Shown here: positions 33,527 through 41,440 of the stretch, one piece after another | Layout: every line of letters begins with the position of its first letter | How positions within the stretch are numbered: the stretch's first letter is position 1 | NCBI RefSeq assembly: GCF_014645695.1 | Contig: NZ_BMMF01000004.1 | Location: 317,261-381,260, forward strand | Direction: 5' to 3' | Origin: Salinarimonas ramus | GTDB lineage: Bacteria > Pseudomonadota > Alphaproteobacteria > Rhizobiales > Beijerinckiaceae | Length of the DNA: 64,000 bases | The notes under the pieces: model-generated | What the model was told of the DNA's origin: nothing | What the model saw: the letters and a program-made list of their open reading frames with translations, nothing else | Databases searched by the model: none | Position numbers and translations under genes: made by a program

Positions 33527-34004
33527 CGCGCTCTCGATCCTCGACGTCGTGCTCATCGTCGCGCTCCTCGCGACGGCGGCCTACGCCATCGGGCTGCGGC
33601 GCGAGTTCAAGCGCTTCCGCGGCTACAACGCGGAATACGCCGAGATCCTCGCCCAGACCGGGCGCGCCATGGAGGGCGTCGAGCGCGCCGTCGAGAGCGT
33701 CCAGACCGAGGGCGCGAGCGTCCTCGCGGCGCTCGGCGAGCGCATCGAGGAGGCGCGCAGCGTGATGGAGCGGCTCGAGGCCGCCCGCCAGGCGCCCGCC
33801 GTCGAGAGCCCGCGCCGCGCCCGCGCCGCACGGCTCGCAACGGGAGCGGCAGAGGCGATCGCCGAGGCCGCAGCGGCGGCGCCCGCCTTCGCCGCGGCCG
33901 CGCCCGCCGAGACGCCGGCGCCCTTCCGGCCGCGCCCCGACCAGAAACCCAAAGCATATGCCTGGCCCACCGTCGTCGTGAAGCGCCTGCCCGACGACGC
34001 CTGA
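33507..34004 (+). CDS. DUF6468 flagellar-operon membrane protein
   Basis: A 165-residue protein with one N-terminal membrane helix (LDVVLIVALLATAAYAIGL) followed by a coiled-coil (EYAEILAQTGRAMEGVERAVESVQTEG) and an Ala/Pro-rich tail. It matches the DUF6468 family, found between fliM and fliN in alphaproteobacteria. Its role is not established; a helper of C-ring or stator assembly is a guess from position. The start overlaps the end of fliM. Confidence 0.75.
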   Translation: MTSLPIDALSILDVVLIVALLATAAYAIGLRREFKRFRGYNAEYAEILAQTGRAMEGVERAVESVQTEGASVLAALGERIEEARSVMERLEAARQAPAVESPRRARAARLATGAAEAIAEAAAAAPAFAAAAPAETPAPFRPRPDQKPKAYAWPTVVVKRLPDDA

Positions 34005-34026
34005 GACCATCGTCCGACGCGCACCC

Positions 34027-34058
34027 GCACTCTCGCACTCTCGCTCTCTCGCTCTCTC
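34027..34058. repeat. Four imperfect 8-bp tandem repeats before fliN
   Basis: Two GCACTCTC units are followed by two GCTCTCTC units, directly in the 89-bp gap between the DUF6468 gene and fliN. Strand slippage here would change the spacing of the leader by 8 bp but not any reading frame. Confidence 0.8.
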
Positions 34059-34093
34059 GCATCCCCGATCTCGCGCATCACGGAGACACGATC

Positions 34094-34531
34094 ATGTCCA
34101 CCAAGAAGCCCGCGAAGCCCGCCGAATTCGCCCCCGTCGACGCCACCTTCGAGACCGCGGGGCACGACGCGATCGACCTCGCCAAGCAGGCGGGCGCTCC
34201 CACGGGCGGTCATGCCGGTCTCGGCGGCGCCGCCGAGGCCGCCGCCGAGACCATCGGCGAGGCGCGCGCCCGCGGCAATCTCGACGCCATCATGCGCATT
34301 CCCGTCTCGCTCCAGGTGGTGCTCGGCTCGGCCACCATGCCCGTGTCGAACCTCATGAAGCTCGGCCGCGGCGCCGTCGTGCCCCTCGATCACCGCGTCG
34401 GCGAGCCCGTCGACGTCGTCGTCAACGGCCGCGTCGTCGCCCGCGGCGAGGTCGTCGTCGTCGAGGACGACAATTCCCGCTTCGGCGTGTCGCTGACGGA
34501 GATCGTCGGCGCCAACGCGCCCGGCGCCTGA
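34094..34531 (+). CDS. fliN: Flagellar motor switch protein FliN
   Basis: A 145-residue protein with an Ala-rich N-terminal extension and a C-terminal SpoA/FliN domain: IMRIPVSLQVVLGSATMPVSNLMKLGRGAVVPLDHRVGEPVDVVVNGRVVARGEVVVVEDD. It forms the bottom of the C ring. The order fliM-DUF6468-fliN-fliG-flhB is common in Hyphomicrobiales. ATG 34094 follows a GGAGA site. Confidence 0.95.
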   Translation: MSTKKPAKPAEFAPVDATFETAGHDAIDLAKQAGAPTGGHAGLGGAAEAAAETIGEARARGNLDAIMRIPVSLQVVLGSATMPVSNLMKLGRGAVVPLDHRVGEPVDVVVNGRVVARGEVVVVEDDNSRFGVSLTEIVGANAPGA

Positions 34532-34545
34532 GCGGAGGCGGCATC

Positions 34546-35583
34546 ATGGCGATCCCCGCGACGATGGGCGACACGCTCCCCGGCCCGCGCGTGCTGCAGG
34601 GTCCCGAGAAGGTCGCAGCTCTGCTGCTCGCGCTGGGCAAGGACGTGGCGGGGCGCCTCCTCGCCCGCTTCGAGCCCGAGGAGCTCAAGACGATCTCCCG
34701 CGCCGCTGCCGATCTCGGGCCGATCTCGGCACCCGAGCTCGAGGCGCTCGTGGAGGAGTTCGCCGACGACATCACCAACGGCACGAGCCTCTACGGCACG
34801 GCCCACGAGGTCGAGCGCCTGCTCACCGGCGTGCTGCCGCCCGACCAGGTCTCCGAGATCATGTCGGACGTGCTCGGCAACGCCAACCGCTCCATCTGGG
34901 AGCGGATCTCGGGCGTCTCCGAATCGATCCTGGCGGCTTACCTCACCAAGGAACACCCGCAGACGGCGGCGATGATCCTCTCCAAGGTCAAGCCGAGCTG
35001 CGCGGCCAAGGTGATGGGCCTCCTGCCGCACGACCTGCGCAATTCCCTCATGCGCCGGATGCTGTCCTTCAAGCCCGTGGTCGAGGACACGATGCGCATC
35101 GTCGAGAAGACGCTGCACGAGGACTTCATGCTCAACTTCGCGCGCAACATGGGCACCGACACCCACGCGCGCATGGCCGACATCATCAACAAGATGGAGC
35201 GCGAGCAGATGGAGGACGTCCTGTCCTCCCTCGCCGACACGCGGCCGAAGACGGCGGAGGTGCTCAAGGGCCTGCTCTTCACCTTCGAGGACGTCATCAA
35301 GCTCACGCCCCGCGCGCGCATGGCGATCCTCGACCAGATCCCGACAGACCGGATCGTTACCGCGCTCAAGGGCACGGAGGCCTCCTTCCGCGACGCGATC
35401 CTTTCCTCGCTGGGCTCGCGGGCGCGGCGCATGGTGGAGCACGAGCTCGTCTCGGGCGAGCCGGTGCCGCAGCGCGACGTCATCGAGGCGCGCCGCGCCA
35501 TCACCGACCTCGCCCTCGAGATGGCCGGGCGCGGCGAGATCGAGCTGAACTCGGACCAGGAGGATCGCGCCTACTTCTCGTGA
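34546..35583 (+). CDS. fliG: Flagellar motor switch protein FliG
   Basis: A 345-residue torque-generating C-ring protein. It shows the three FliG domains: N-terminal GPEKVAALLLALGKDVAGRLL, middle EHPQTAAMILSKVKPSCAAKVMGLLP (with the EHPQ motif), and C-terminal LFTFEDVIKLTPRARMAILDQIPTDRIVTALKG with the charged helix that meets MotA. A GGAGG ribosome-binding site precedes ATG 34546. Confidence 0.97.
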   Translation: MAIPATMGDTLPGPRVLQGPEKVAALLLALGKDVAGRLLARFEPEELKTISRAAADLGPISAPELEALVEEFADDITNGTSLYGTAHEVERLLTGVLPPDQVSEIMSDVLGNANRSIWERISGVSESILAAYLTKEHPQTAAMILSKVKPSCAAKVMGLLPHDLRNSLMRRMLSFKPVVEDTMRIVEKTLHEDFMLNFARNMGTDTHARMADIINKMEREQMEDVLSSLADTRPKTAEVLKGLLFTFEDVIKLTPRARMAILDQIPTDRIVTALKGTEASFRDAILSSLGSRARRMVEHELVSGEPVPQRDVIEARRAITDLALEMAGRGEIELNSDQEDRAYFS

Positions 35584-35628
35584 CCGAGACGAGGCGCGGT
35601 CCGTCCGCGGCGCCGGTCGGAGGCTGCG

Positions 35629-36705
35629 ATGGCGGACGAAGAGGACAAGGATTCCAAGACGGAGGAGCCGAGCGAGAAGAAGATCAGGGACGCGCTCGAC
35701 AAGGGCAACGTCCCGGTCTCCAAGGAGGCCTCGACCTTCGCGGCCGTGCTCGCGGCGCTCACGCTCGCCCACTTCGTCATCGGCAACGGCGCCGGAGAGC
35801 TCGTCCAGCTCCTGGGACGCTTGATGGACGATCCGGGAGGGTTCGCGATCCATGACGGTACCGACGCCACGAAGCTCATGCACGTCGTCGCCCTCGGCAT
35901 GGGCGCCTTCCTCGCGCCGATCGTCGGCATCCTGTTCGTCTACGGGCTCGCCGCCAACGTGCTGCAGACCCCGCCGCGCTTCGCCAAGGACCGCATCCAG
36001 CCCAAGCTCTCGCGGCTGTCCCCGATGCAGGGCTTCAAGCGCCTGTTCGGCGCGCAGGGCTGGATGGAGCTCGCCAAGGCCGTCTTCAAGTTCCTCGTCG
36101 TCGCCGCCGTCCTCGCGCTCCTCGCGCGGGCCGACGCCTGGCGCGTGGTGAGCGCCATGTACGCCGATCCGACCCTGATCCCAGAGATCATCCTCTCCCT
36201 GACGATCCGACTCCTCGCGGCGATCTGCGTGGCCATCATCGTCCTCGTCATCGCCGACATCGCCTTCGTGCGCTTCAAGTGGCGCCGCGACCTGCGCATG
36301 TCCCGGCGCGAGATGAAGGACGAGCACAAGCAGGCGGAGGGCGATCCCCTGGTCAAGGCCCGCATGCGCTCGCTGGCCCGCGACCGCGCGCGGCGGCGCA
36401 TGATCGCCGACGTGCCCCGCGCCACCATCGTCATCGCCAACCCGACCCATTTCGCCATCGCGCTGCGCTACGTCCGCGAGGAGGGCGGTGCACCCGTCGT
36501 CGTCGCCAAGGGGCAGGACCTCGTCGCGCTCAAGATCCGCGAGATCGCCGAGAGCCACGGGATTCCCGTCATCGAGGACAAGCCCCTGGCAAGGTCCATG
36601 TACGACGCTGTGGAGGTCGACCGCCCGATCCCGCAGGAATTCTACCGGGTCGTTGCGGAGCTGCTGTACTTCTTCTACTATCGACAAACCGAAAGAGCGA
36701 GTTAA
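35629..36705 (+). CDS. flhB: Flagellar type III export switch protein FlhB
   Basis: A 358-residue protein with four membrane helices (first near 35-52) and a cytoplasmic domain carrying the autocleavage motif NPTH at 271-274. The N-terminus DKDSKTEEPSEKKIRDALDKGNVP is the family signature. It switches export specificity from hook to filament subunits, working with FliK. It lies 45 bp after fliG with a GGAGG site; an uncharacterised gene follows 15 bp downstream. Confidence 0.97.
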   Translation: MADEEDKDSKTEEPSEKKIRDALDKGNVPVSKEASTFAAVLAALTLAHFVIGNGAGELVQLLGRLMDDPGGFAIHDGTDATKLMHVVALGMGAFLAPIVGILFVYGLAANVLQTPPRFAKDRIQPKLSRLSPMQGFKRLFGAQGWMELAKAVFKFLVVAAVLALLARADAWRVVSAMYADPTLIPEIILSLTIRLLAAICVAIIVLVIADIAFVRFKWRRDLRMSRREMKDEHKQAEGDPLVKARMRSLARDRARRRMIADVPRATIVIANPTHFAIALRYVREEGGAPVVVAKGQDLVALKIREIAESHGIPVIEDKPLARSMYDAVEVDRPIPQEFYRVVAELLYFFYYRQTERAS

Positions 36706-36720
36706 GGAAGCGTCAACTCT

Positions 36721-37197
36721 ATGAGTCGCACCGGCAAACGGCCGCGCTTGCAGGAGCGCGAGAAGATTCTCGCAGACGCCATCCAGGGCGTCGCGGCCGA
36801 GTTGCGTCTCGTCGATCTCGCCATTCTCGCGCGCTACGTCCACGCCGGCCAGCACGGAAACATCGACGATCTCGTCTGCTCATCGACGGAGCTGTTCTTC
36901 AAGCCCGGCACGCTGCGCTACGGCCTCCAGGCCGATGTCGACCTGCGCTGGGGCGGCATGCCCGCGGTGTCGCTCGATCTCGAGTTCTCCCACCTCGACG
37001 TCACGGTGTTCTTCAACCTGATCCTCGGCTCCCTCAACGGCGGCGTCGACATCCAGGCCGTCACCTTCGAGGGTCCGCCCCGCTCGCCCCAGGAGAACAC
37101 GCGCCGCCTCGCCGAGGCGCTGGCGGACGCGCGTGTCGCGCCCTGGCCCGCGGGCGCCGCCAACCAGCCGGGCGAGGGCGAGGGCGACCGGGCATGA
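36721..37197 (+). CDS. Uncharacterised protein downstream of flhB
   Basis: A 158-residue soluble protein that I do not recognise. It has an amphipathic N-terminal helix (REKILADAIQGVAAELRLVDLAILARYVHAGQ), a central beta-rich core (LFFKPGTLRYGLQADVDLRWGG, VSLDLEFSHLDVTVFFNLIL) and a Pro/Gly-rich tail. No signal peptide or membrane helix is visible. It starts 15 bp after flhB with an AAGGA site, so it is likely co-transcribed with the motA-to-flhB unit and could have a motility role, but nothing in the sequence proves that. Confidence 0.7.
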   Translation: MSRTGKRPRLQEREKILADAIQGVAAELRLVDLAILARYVHAGQHGNIDDLVCSSTELFFKPGTLRYGLQADVDLRWGGMPAVSLDLEFSHLDVTVFFNLILGSLNGGVDIQAVTFEGPPRSPQENTRRLAEALADARVAPWPAGAANQPGEGEGDRA

Positions 37198-37225
37198 CCC
37201 GCGCCGTGCCCACGAGCCCGCGCCG

Positions 37226-37672
37226 ATGACGATCCTCTACATCGACGCCGACGCCTGCCCCGTGAAGGACGAAGCCTACGCGGTCGCAGCCCGCTTCGGC
37301 GTCCCCGTGAAGGTCGTCTCGAACAGCTTCCTGCGCGTACCGCGCGATCCCGGGATAGAATTCGTCCTCGTCCCCGGCGGCCTCGACGTGGCCGACGACT
37401 GGATCGCGGAGCGTGCGGCACCGGGCGACGTCGTCGTCACCGCCGACATCCCGCTGGCGGATCGCTGCGTGAAGGCGGGCGCGGTCGCGATCGCGCCCAA
37501 CGGCAAGGTCTTCGATGCCGCCTCGGTGGGCATGGCGCTCGCGGTGCGCGACCTGATGAGCGACCTGCGCGAGGCGGGCGCCGTCACGGGTGGGCCCAAG
37601 CCCTTCGCGCCCAAGGACCGCTCGGCCTTCCGCGCGGCGCTCGATCGCGAGCTGCGCCGCGCGACCCGCTGA
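37226..37672 (+). CDS. YaiI/YqxD family protein (DUF188)
   Basis: A 148-residue protein with the PIN-like DUF188 fold: YIDADACPVKDEAYAVAARFGVPV at the N-terminus, VADDWIAERAAPGDVVVTADIPLADRC and a C-terminal FRAALDRELRR. The aspartates in DADACP and TADIPLA form the likely metal site. Function is unknown, possibly a nuclease. The TGA stop shares the palindrome TGATCA with the stop of the convergent gene, so the two genes abut with no intergenic base. Confidence 0.88.
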   Translation: MTILYIDADACPVKDEAYAVAARFGVPVKVVSNSFLRVPRDPGIEFVLVPGGLDVADDWIAERAAPGDVVVTADIPLADRCVKAGAVAIAPNGKVFDAASVGMALAVRDLMSDLREAGAVTGGPKPFAPKDRSAFRAALDRELRRATR

Positions 37673-38581
37673 TCAGCGCTCGCGGGCGATCCGCGCGAGA
37701 CGCCGCGCCTGCGCGAGCGTCTGCGCCGCCTCGCCGACGAAGCGGTTCGGCAGCTCGATCATGAAGACGCAGCCCTGCGGGTAGCGCGCCTCCCCCATCA
37801 GCCGATCGAAGGGGATGTCGCCCCAGCCGAGCGGGAGGTGCAGGTCGCCCAGCCCGAAATGCATCTTCTCGGCCTCGGTGTAGGCCCAAAAGGTCTCGCC
37901 CGGCACGCCGAAGGAATCGTGCAGGTGCACGTGCGCCGCGACCGCCGAGAGGGCGAGCGCCTCCGCGAACGCGTCCCCGCCGCAGGCGCCGGCATGGAGA
38001 TAGCCGTGGCTGACGTCGTGGGTCGCGCGCAGGTGCGGATCGTCGATCGCCGCGATCTCCGCGGCGAGCCGCGCCGGCGAGGCGGTGTGCACGCCCGTGC
38101 CGAAGGGGAAGACGTTCTCGACGCAGATGACGCAGTCGCGCGCCGCCGCCTCCACCGCCGCGCGGGCGAACCACTCGCGTTGGCGGGCGTAGCGGTCCTC
38201 GATGTCCGCCGCGTCCCCCGGGCAGAAGCCCGTATGCATGACGACGTGGCGCGCGCCGATGCGCGCGGCGACGTCGAGGCTCGCGCGCAGGACGTCGAAA
38301 TGCAGCGGCAGGTGCTCGGGCGCGTTGAAGAAGTTGAGCCCGATCGCGGCGTGGACGCTCAGCGCGAACGGCCGGCCGGAGCAGGCCTCGACGAGCCGCC
38401 CCATGGGCCCGGCCAGGAGCCGCGCGCGCGTCATGACGTCGAGACCCAGCAACGGGATCTCGACGATGTCGACGCCGAGCCGCTCCATGCGGTCGAGCTC
38501 TGCGGCGAGGTCGCCCCCGTCGCCGCGCTCGACGTCCGCGCTCATCCCGACAGCAATCTCGCCTACCCGAACATCGCTCAT
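37673..38581 (-). CDS. Sugar phosphate isomerase/epimerase-like TIM-barrel protein
   Basis: A 302-residue xylose-isomerase-like TIM barrel (AP endonuclease 2 family). Metal-site residues are visible in VVMHTGFC (His), CVICVENVFPF (Glu), LRATHDVSHGYLH (Asp, His), VHLHDSFG (His, Asp) and FMIELPNRF (Glu). Members isomerise or epimerise sugars, inositols or hydroxypyruvate; the specific substrate is not predictable here. It is convergent with and abuts the YaiI gene. Confidence 0.8.
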   Translation of the reverse strand: MSDVRVGEIAVGMSADVERGDGGDLAAELDRMERLGVDIVEIPLLGLDVMTRARLLAGPMGRLVEACSGRPFALSVHAAIGLNFFNAPEHLPLHFDVLRASLDVAARIGARHVVMHTGFCPGDAADIEDRYARQREWFARAAVEAAARDCVICVENVFPFGTGVHTASPARLAAEIAAIDDPHLRATHDVSHGYLHAGACGGDAFAEALALSAVAAHVHLHDSFGVPGETFWAYTEAEKMHFGLGDLHLPLGWGDIPFDRLMGEARYPQGCVFMIELPNRFVGEAAQTLAQARRLARIARER

Positions 38582-38669
38582 CCGCCGCCTCCTCGCCCTC
38601 GCGCGGCTCTCACATCACGCGGGCATGACGGCGTGATGAAGGCGCGAGCCGCCCCCGGCGGCTCCTCGC

Positions 38670-39131
38670 TCACCCCTTGGGGAGCATCTCCTTCACGAGG
38701 GCGCTCGCCCGCGCGAAGTCCATGCGCCCGGCGTACTCGCCGCGCAGCTTGCCGATGACCTTGCCCATGTCCTTCATGGAGGACGCGCCGGTCTGCGCGA
38801 TGGCGGCCTCGATGGCGGCGCGGGTCTCCGCCTCGTCGAGCTGGCGGGGCAGGAATTCCTGGACGATCGCCGCCTCCTCGCGCTCCTGGACGGCGAGCTC
38901 CTCGCGGTTGTTCTGGGCGTAGACCTCCGCGGATTCCTGGCGCTGCTTGATCATCTTCTGCAGGAGCGCGAGGATCTCCTCGTCGCTCGCCTGCTCGCGG
39001 CCGGCGCCGCGGACCTCGATGTCCTTGTCCTTCACCGCCGCCTGGATCATGCGCACGGTGCCGAGCTTGCGCTTGTCGCCCGCCTTCATGGCGTCCTTCA
39101 GCTCCTGGGTGAACCGCTCGCGCAGCGTCAT
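38670..39131 (-). CDS. GatB/YqeY domain-containing protein
   Basis: A 153-residue protein matching YqeY: LRERFTQELKDAMKAGDKRKLGTVRMIQAAVKDKDI at the start, QRQESAEVYAQNNREELAVQEREEAAIVQEFLPRQ in the middle and MGKVIGKLRGEYAGRMDFARASALVKEML at the end. It resembles the tRNA-binding tail domain of GatB and may assist tRNA-dependent amidation. It is divergent from carA across a 175-bp region with nested palindromes. Confidence 0.92.
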   Translation of the reverse strand: MTLRERFTQELKDAMKAGDKRKLGTVRMIQAAVKDKDIEVRGAGREQASDEEILALLQKMIKQRQESAEVYAQNNREELAVQEREEAAIVQEFLPRQLDEAETRAAIEAAIAQTGASSMKDMGKVIGKLRGEYAGRMDFARASALVKEMLPKG

Positions 39132-39190
39132 CGTCTCGTCTCCTGATCAGCGAAGCGGGCCATGACGATTGACGCCGCCCTGCACCACGC

Positions 39191-39248
39191 TTAGGTCACT
39201 GGCTATGTCACCTAACTAGGTACCTAGTTAGCGCACTTAACTAAGTGC
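39191..39248. promoter_or_regulatory. Cluster of three AT-rich palindromes between yqeY-like gene and carA
   Basis: Three inverted repeats follow one another. TTAGGT (39191-39196) pairs with ACCTAA (39210-39215). The next is a perfect 18-bp palindrome, TAACTAGGTACCTAGTTA (39213-39230). Last, GCACTTA (39233-39239) pairs with TAAGTGC (39242-39248). The stretch is strikingly AT-rich for this genome and sits 59 bp before carA. A regulator-binding region or divergent promoter control element is likely; the factor is unknown. Confidence 0.6.
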
Positions 39249-39306
39249 ATCAGCCGCGGGGCCGGCCGGCCTCGATCTCGGCCCGTATCTACGAGAGAAC
39301 CCGTCG

Positions 39307-40515
39307 ATGCCGCAAGACACCACGCCGAACACGACCTCCGCCCAGGGCTGGGAGGAGCCGACGCCGACCGCCGTGCTCGTCCTCGCGGACGGGACGGTGC
39401 TGCAGGGCTACGGCATCGGCGCCGTCGGCGAGGCCGCGGGCGAGGTGTGCTTCAACACCGCCATGACCGGCTACCAGGAGATCCTGACCGATCCCTCCTA
39501 TGCCGGCCAGATCATCACCTTCACCTTCCCGCACATCGGCAATGTCGGCGTCAACGACGAGGACACCGAGACGGTCAACGCCGCCGCCTCCTCGGGCGTG
39601 CGCGGCGTCGTCATCGCGGCGCCGATCACCGACCCGTCGAGCTGGCGCGCCAGCCGCGACCTCGACGCCTGGCTGAAGGCGCGCGGCATCGCCGGCATCA
39701 CGGGAATCGACACGCGCGCGCTCACCGCGCTCATCCGCGATCACGGCATGCCCAACGCCATCATCGCGCACGATCCCGCGGGCGCGTTCGATCTCGACGA
39801 CCTGAAGGCCCGCGCCCGCGAGCTGCCCTCCATGGCGGGTCTCGACCTCGTGCCGCTGGTCGCCGCGACGCAGCGCTACGAGTGGGACGAGACCACCTGG
39901 GAGCTCGGCCGCGGCTACGGCCGGCGCGGCGAGGCGCTGCACCACGTCGTCGCCATCGATTACGGCGTGAAGCGCAACATCCTGCGCCTCCTCGCCGATG
40001 CCGGCTGCAAGGTCACCGTCCTTCCCGCCACGGCGACGGCGGAGGACGTCTTCGCGCTCGAGCCCGACGGCGTCTTCCTCTCCAACGGGCCGGGCGATCC
40101 GGCGGCGACGGGCGAGTACGCCGTGCCGACGATCCGCGCCATCCTCGAGCGGAAGATCCCCACCTTCGGCATCTGCCTCGGGCACCAGATGCTCGGGCTC
40201 GCCATCGGCGCGAAGACCAAGAAGATGATGCAGGGCCATCACGGGGCGAATCACCCGGTGAAGGACAAGACCACCGGCAAGGTCGAGATCGTGTCCATGA
40301 ACCACGGCTTCGCCGTGGATACGGACACGCTGCCGGCGGGCGTCGAGGAGACGCACGTCTCGCTCTTCGACGGCTCGAATTGCGGCATCGCCCTCACCGA
40401 CGCGCCGGCTTTCTCGGTGCAGTACCACCCGGAGGCCTCGCCCGGCCCGCGCGACAGCCACTACCTGTTCGGCCGTTTCGTGTCGCTCATGCGCGCCGAG
40501 GCGCCGGCCGCCTGA
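39307..40515 (+). CDS. carA: Carbamoyl-phosphate synthase small subunit
   Basis: The 402-residue glutaminase subunit feeds ammonia to CarB for carbamoyl phosphate, used in arginine and pyrimidine synthesis. The N-terminal domain shows VLADGTVLQGYGIGA and FNTAMTGYQEILTDPSYAGQI. The class I amidotransferase domain carries the nucleophile Cys290 (FGICLGHQ) and the His374/Glu376 pair in QYHPEASPGP. ATG 39307 follows an AGAGAA stretch. carB is not in the window. Confidence 0.97.
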   Translation: MPQDTTPNTTSAQGWEEPTPTAVLVLADGTVLQGYGIGAVGEAAGEVCFNTAMTGYQEILTDPSYAGQIITFTFPHIGNVGVNDEDTETVNAAASSGVRGVVIAAPITDPSSWRASRDLDAWLKARGIAGITGIDTRALTALIRDHGMPNAIIAHDPAGAFDLDDLKARARELPSMAGLDLVPLVAATQRYEWDETTWELGRGYGRRGEALHHVVAIDYGVKRNILRLLADAGCKVTVLPATATAEDVFALEPDGVFLSNGPGDPAATGEYAVPTIRAILERKIPTFGICLGHQMLGLAIGAKTKKMMQGHHGANHPVKDKTTGKVEIVSMNHGFAVDTDTLPAGVEETHVSLFDGSNCGIALTDAPAFSVQYHPEASPGPRDSHYLFGRFVSLMRAEAPAA

Positions 40516-40605
40516 ATTTCGCCGCGTTAAACATACGTTAACCATGACGGACCACCGTGCGAGCCGACGCCCCGGAGCGGGCGTCGGTGCCGAGGAGAAG
40601 CCGTC

Positions 40606-40980
40606 ATGCGCGCCGGACCCCTGATCAGAGCGATGCTCGTCGTCCTCGTCGGCGGGACGATGGTGATCACCTTCGCCCGCGCGCAGGGCGTCGGCCCGGG
40701 AGGCGTCGGCGAAGGCGATATCGAGCGCGGCGAGCGCATCCTCGCGCAGAACTGCGCCGCCTGCCACGCCATCGGCGCAACCGGCGACAGCCCCAACCCC
40801 GCCTCTCCGCCCTTCCGTACCCTGTCCGAGAACTACCCCGTCGAGGCGCTGGAGGAGGCGCTCGGGGAGGGTATCCTCGTCGCGCACGAGGGCGTGCAGC
40901 AGATGCCCCAATTCGCCTTCTCGCCCGAGGACGTCGGCGACATCATCGCGTATCTGCAATCGGTCCAGCCCGAGGGCTGA
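40606..40980 (+). CDS. Periplasmic c-type cytochrome (mono-haem)
   Basis: A 124-residue protein with a signal peptide (hydrophobic 8-24, AQG cleavage region). It has a class I cytochrome c fold with the haem-binding CAACH at about residues 50-54 (QNCAACHAIG) and an axial Met in QMPQFAFSPEDVGDIIAYL. It probably carries electrons in the periplasm, with no partner visible nearby. The gene stands alone after carA; a palindromic repeat element follows 30 bp downstream. Confidence 0.9.
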   Translation: MRAGPLIRAMLVVLVGGTMVITFARAQGVGPGGVGEGDIERGERILAQNCAACHAIGATGDSPNPASPPFRTLSENYPVEALEEALGEGILVAHEGVQQMPQFAFSPEDVGDIIAYLQSVQPEG

Positions 40981-41010
40981 GGCGGGGGACGAGGACGTAG
41001 CCGTGGGCGC

Positions 41011-41067
41011 CCTTCTCCTTCCCTGTAGGGGAAGGTGGCTCGGGCGAAGCCGAGACGGATGGGGCGC
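41011..41067. repeat. Palindromic intergenic repeat, copy A
   Basis: The element reads CCTTCTCCTTCCCTGTAGGG and continues to GAGACGGATGGGGCG. It contains two hairpins: CCTTCCC/GGGGAAGG around TGTA, and GGCTCGG/CCGAG. Near-identical copies occur at 41861-41992 (an inverted pair) and 48084-48135, all outside or at the edges of genes, as expected for a REP-like family. Confidence 0.8.
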
Positions 41068-41156
41068 GGCGAAAGCCGCGTTCGGCGAAGCCGAATAGCA
41101 GCGACGACGCCGGGACGGCAGCGCCACCAAGGACGCCGGTGTCAGCACGCTGGATA

Positions 41157-41179
41157 ATGATACTGGAACCTGATATCAT
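41157..41179. promoter_or_regulatory. Inverted repeat abutting the hicA start, candidate HicB operator
   Basis: ATGATA (41157-41162) and TATCAT (41174-41179) form an inverted repeat with an 11-bp spacer ending at the base before the hicA ATG; the right arm lies in the palindrome TGATATCA. The sequence is AT-rich against a GC-rich background. Binding by the ribbon-helix-helix domain of HicB is the likely use. Confidence 0.5.
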
Positions 41180-41440
41180 ATGACCTTGAGCGGGAAGCAT
41201 CGGGCCACGATTCGTGCGATCTTCGCCGACCCTGTCCGCGCCGACATCGCCTGGCGCGACATCGAGGCCCTGTTCAAGGCCGTGGGGGCGGAGGTCTCCG
41301 AAGGGAGCGGCTCCCGCGTCCGTGTCGCCTTGAACGGCGTGCGCGCGGTGTTCCACCCACCGCACCCGCAGAAGGAGACCGACAAGGGCGCGGTGAAGTC
41401 CGTCCGGCGCTTCCTCGACGAGGCGGGAGTCGAGCCATGA
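41180..41440 (+). CDS. hicA: HicA-family toxin
   Basis: An 86-residue protein of the longer HicA type: SGKHRATIRAIFADPVRADIAWRDIEALFKAVGAEV, then RVRVALNGVRAVFHPPHPQKETDKGAVKSVRRFLDEAGV. HicA toxins are mRNA interferases with a dsRBD-like fold. The GS-His motif of classical HicA reads GSGSR here, while histidines 59 and 62 remain; this is usual in this subgroup. No clear ribosome-binding site precedes ATG 41180. It overlaps hicB by 4 bp. Confidence 0.85.
   Translation: MTLSGKHRATIRAIFADPVRADIAWRDIEALFKAVGAEVSEGSGSRVRVALNGVRAVFHPPHPQKETDKGAVKSVRRFLDEAGVEP

Noticed and set aside
38645-38664. GAGCCGCC/GGCGGCTC hairpin after the yqeY-like gene
   Set aside because: No T run on the minus strand and the arms are short GC words common in this genome; not convincing as a terminator.
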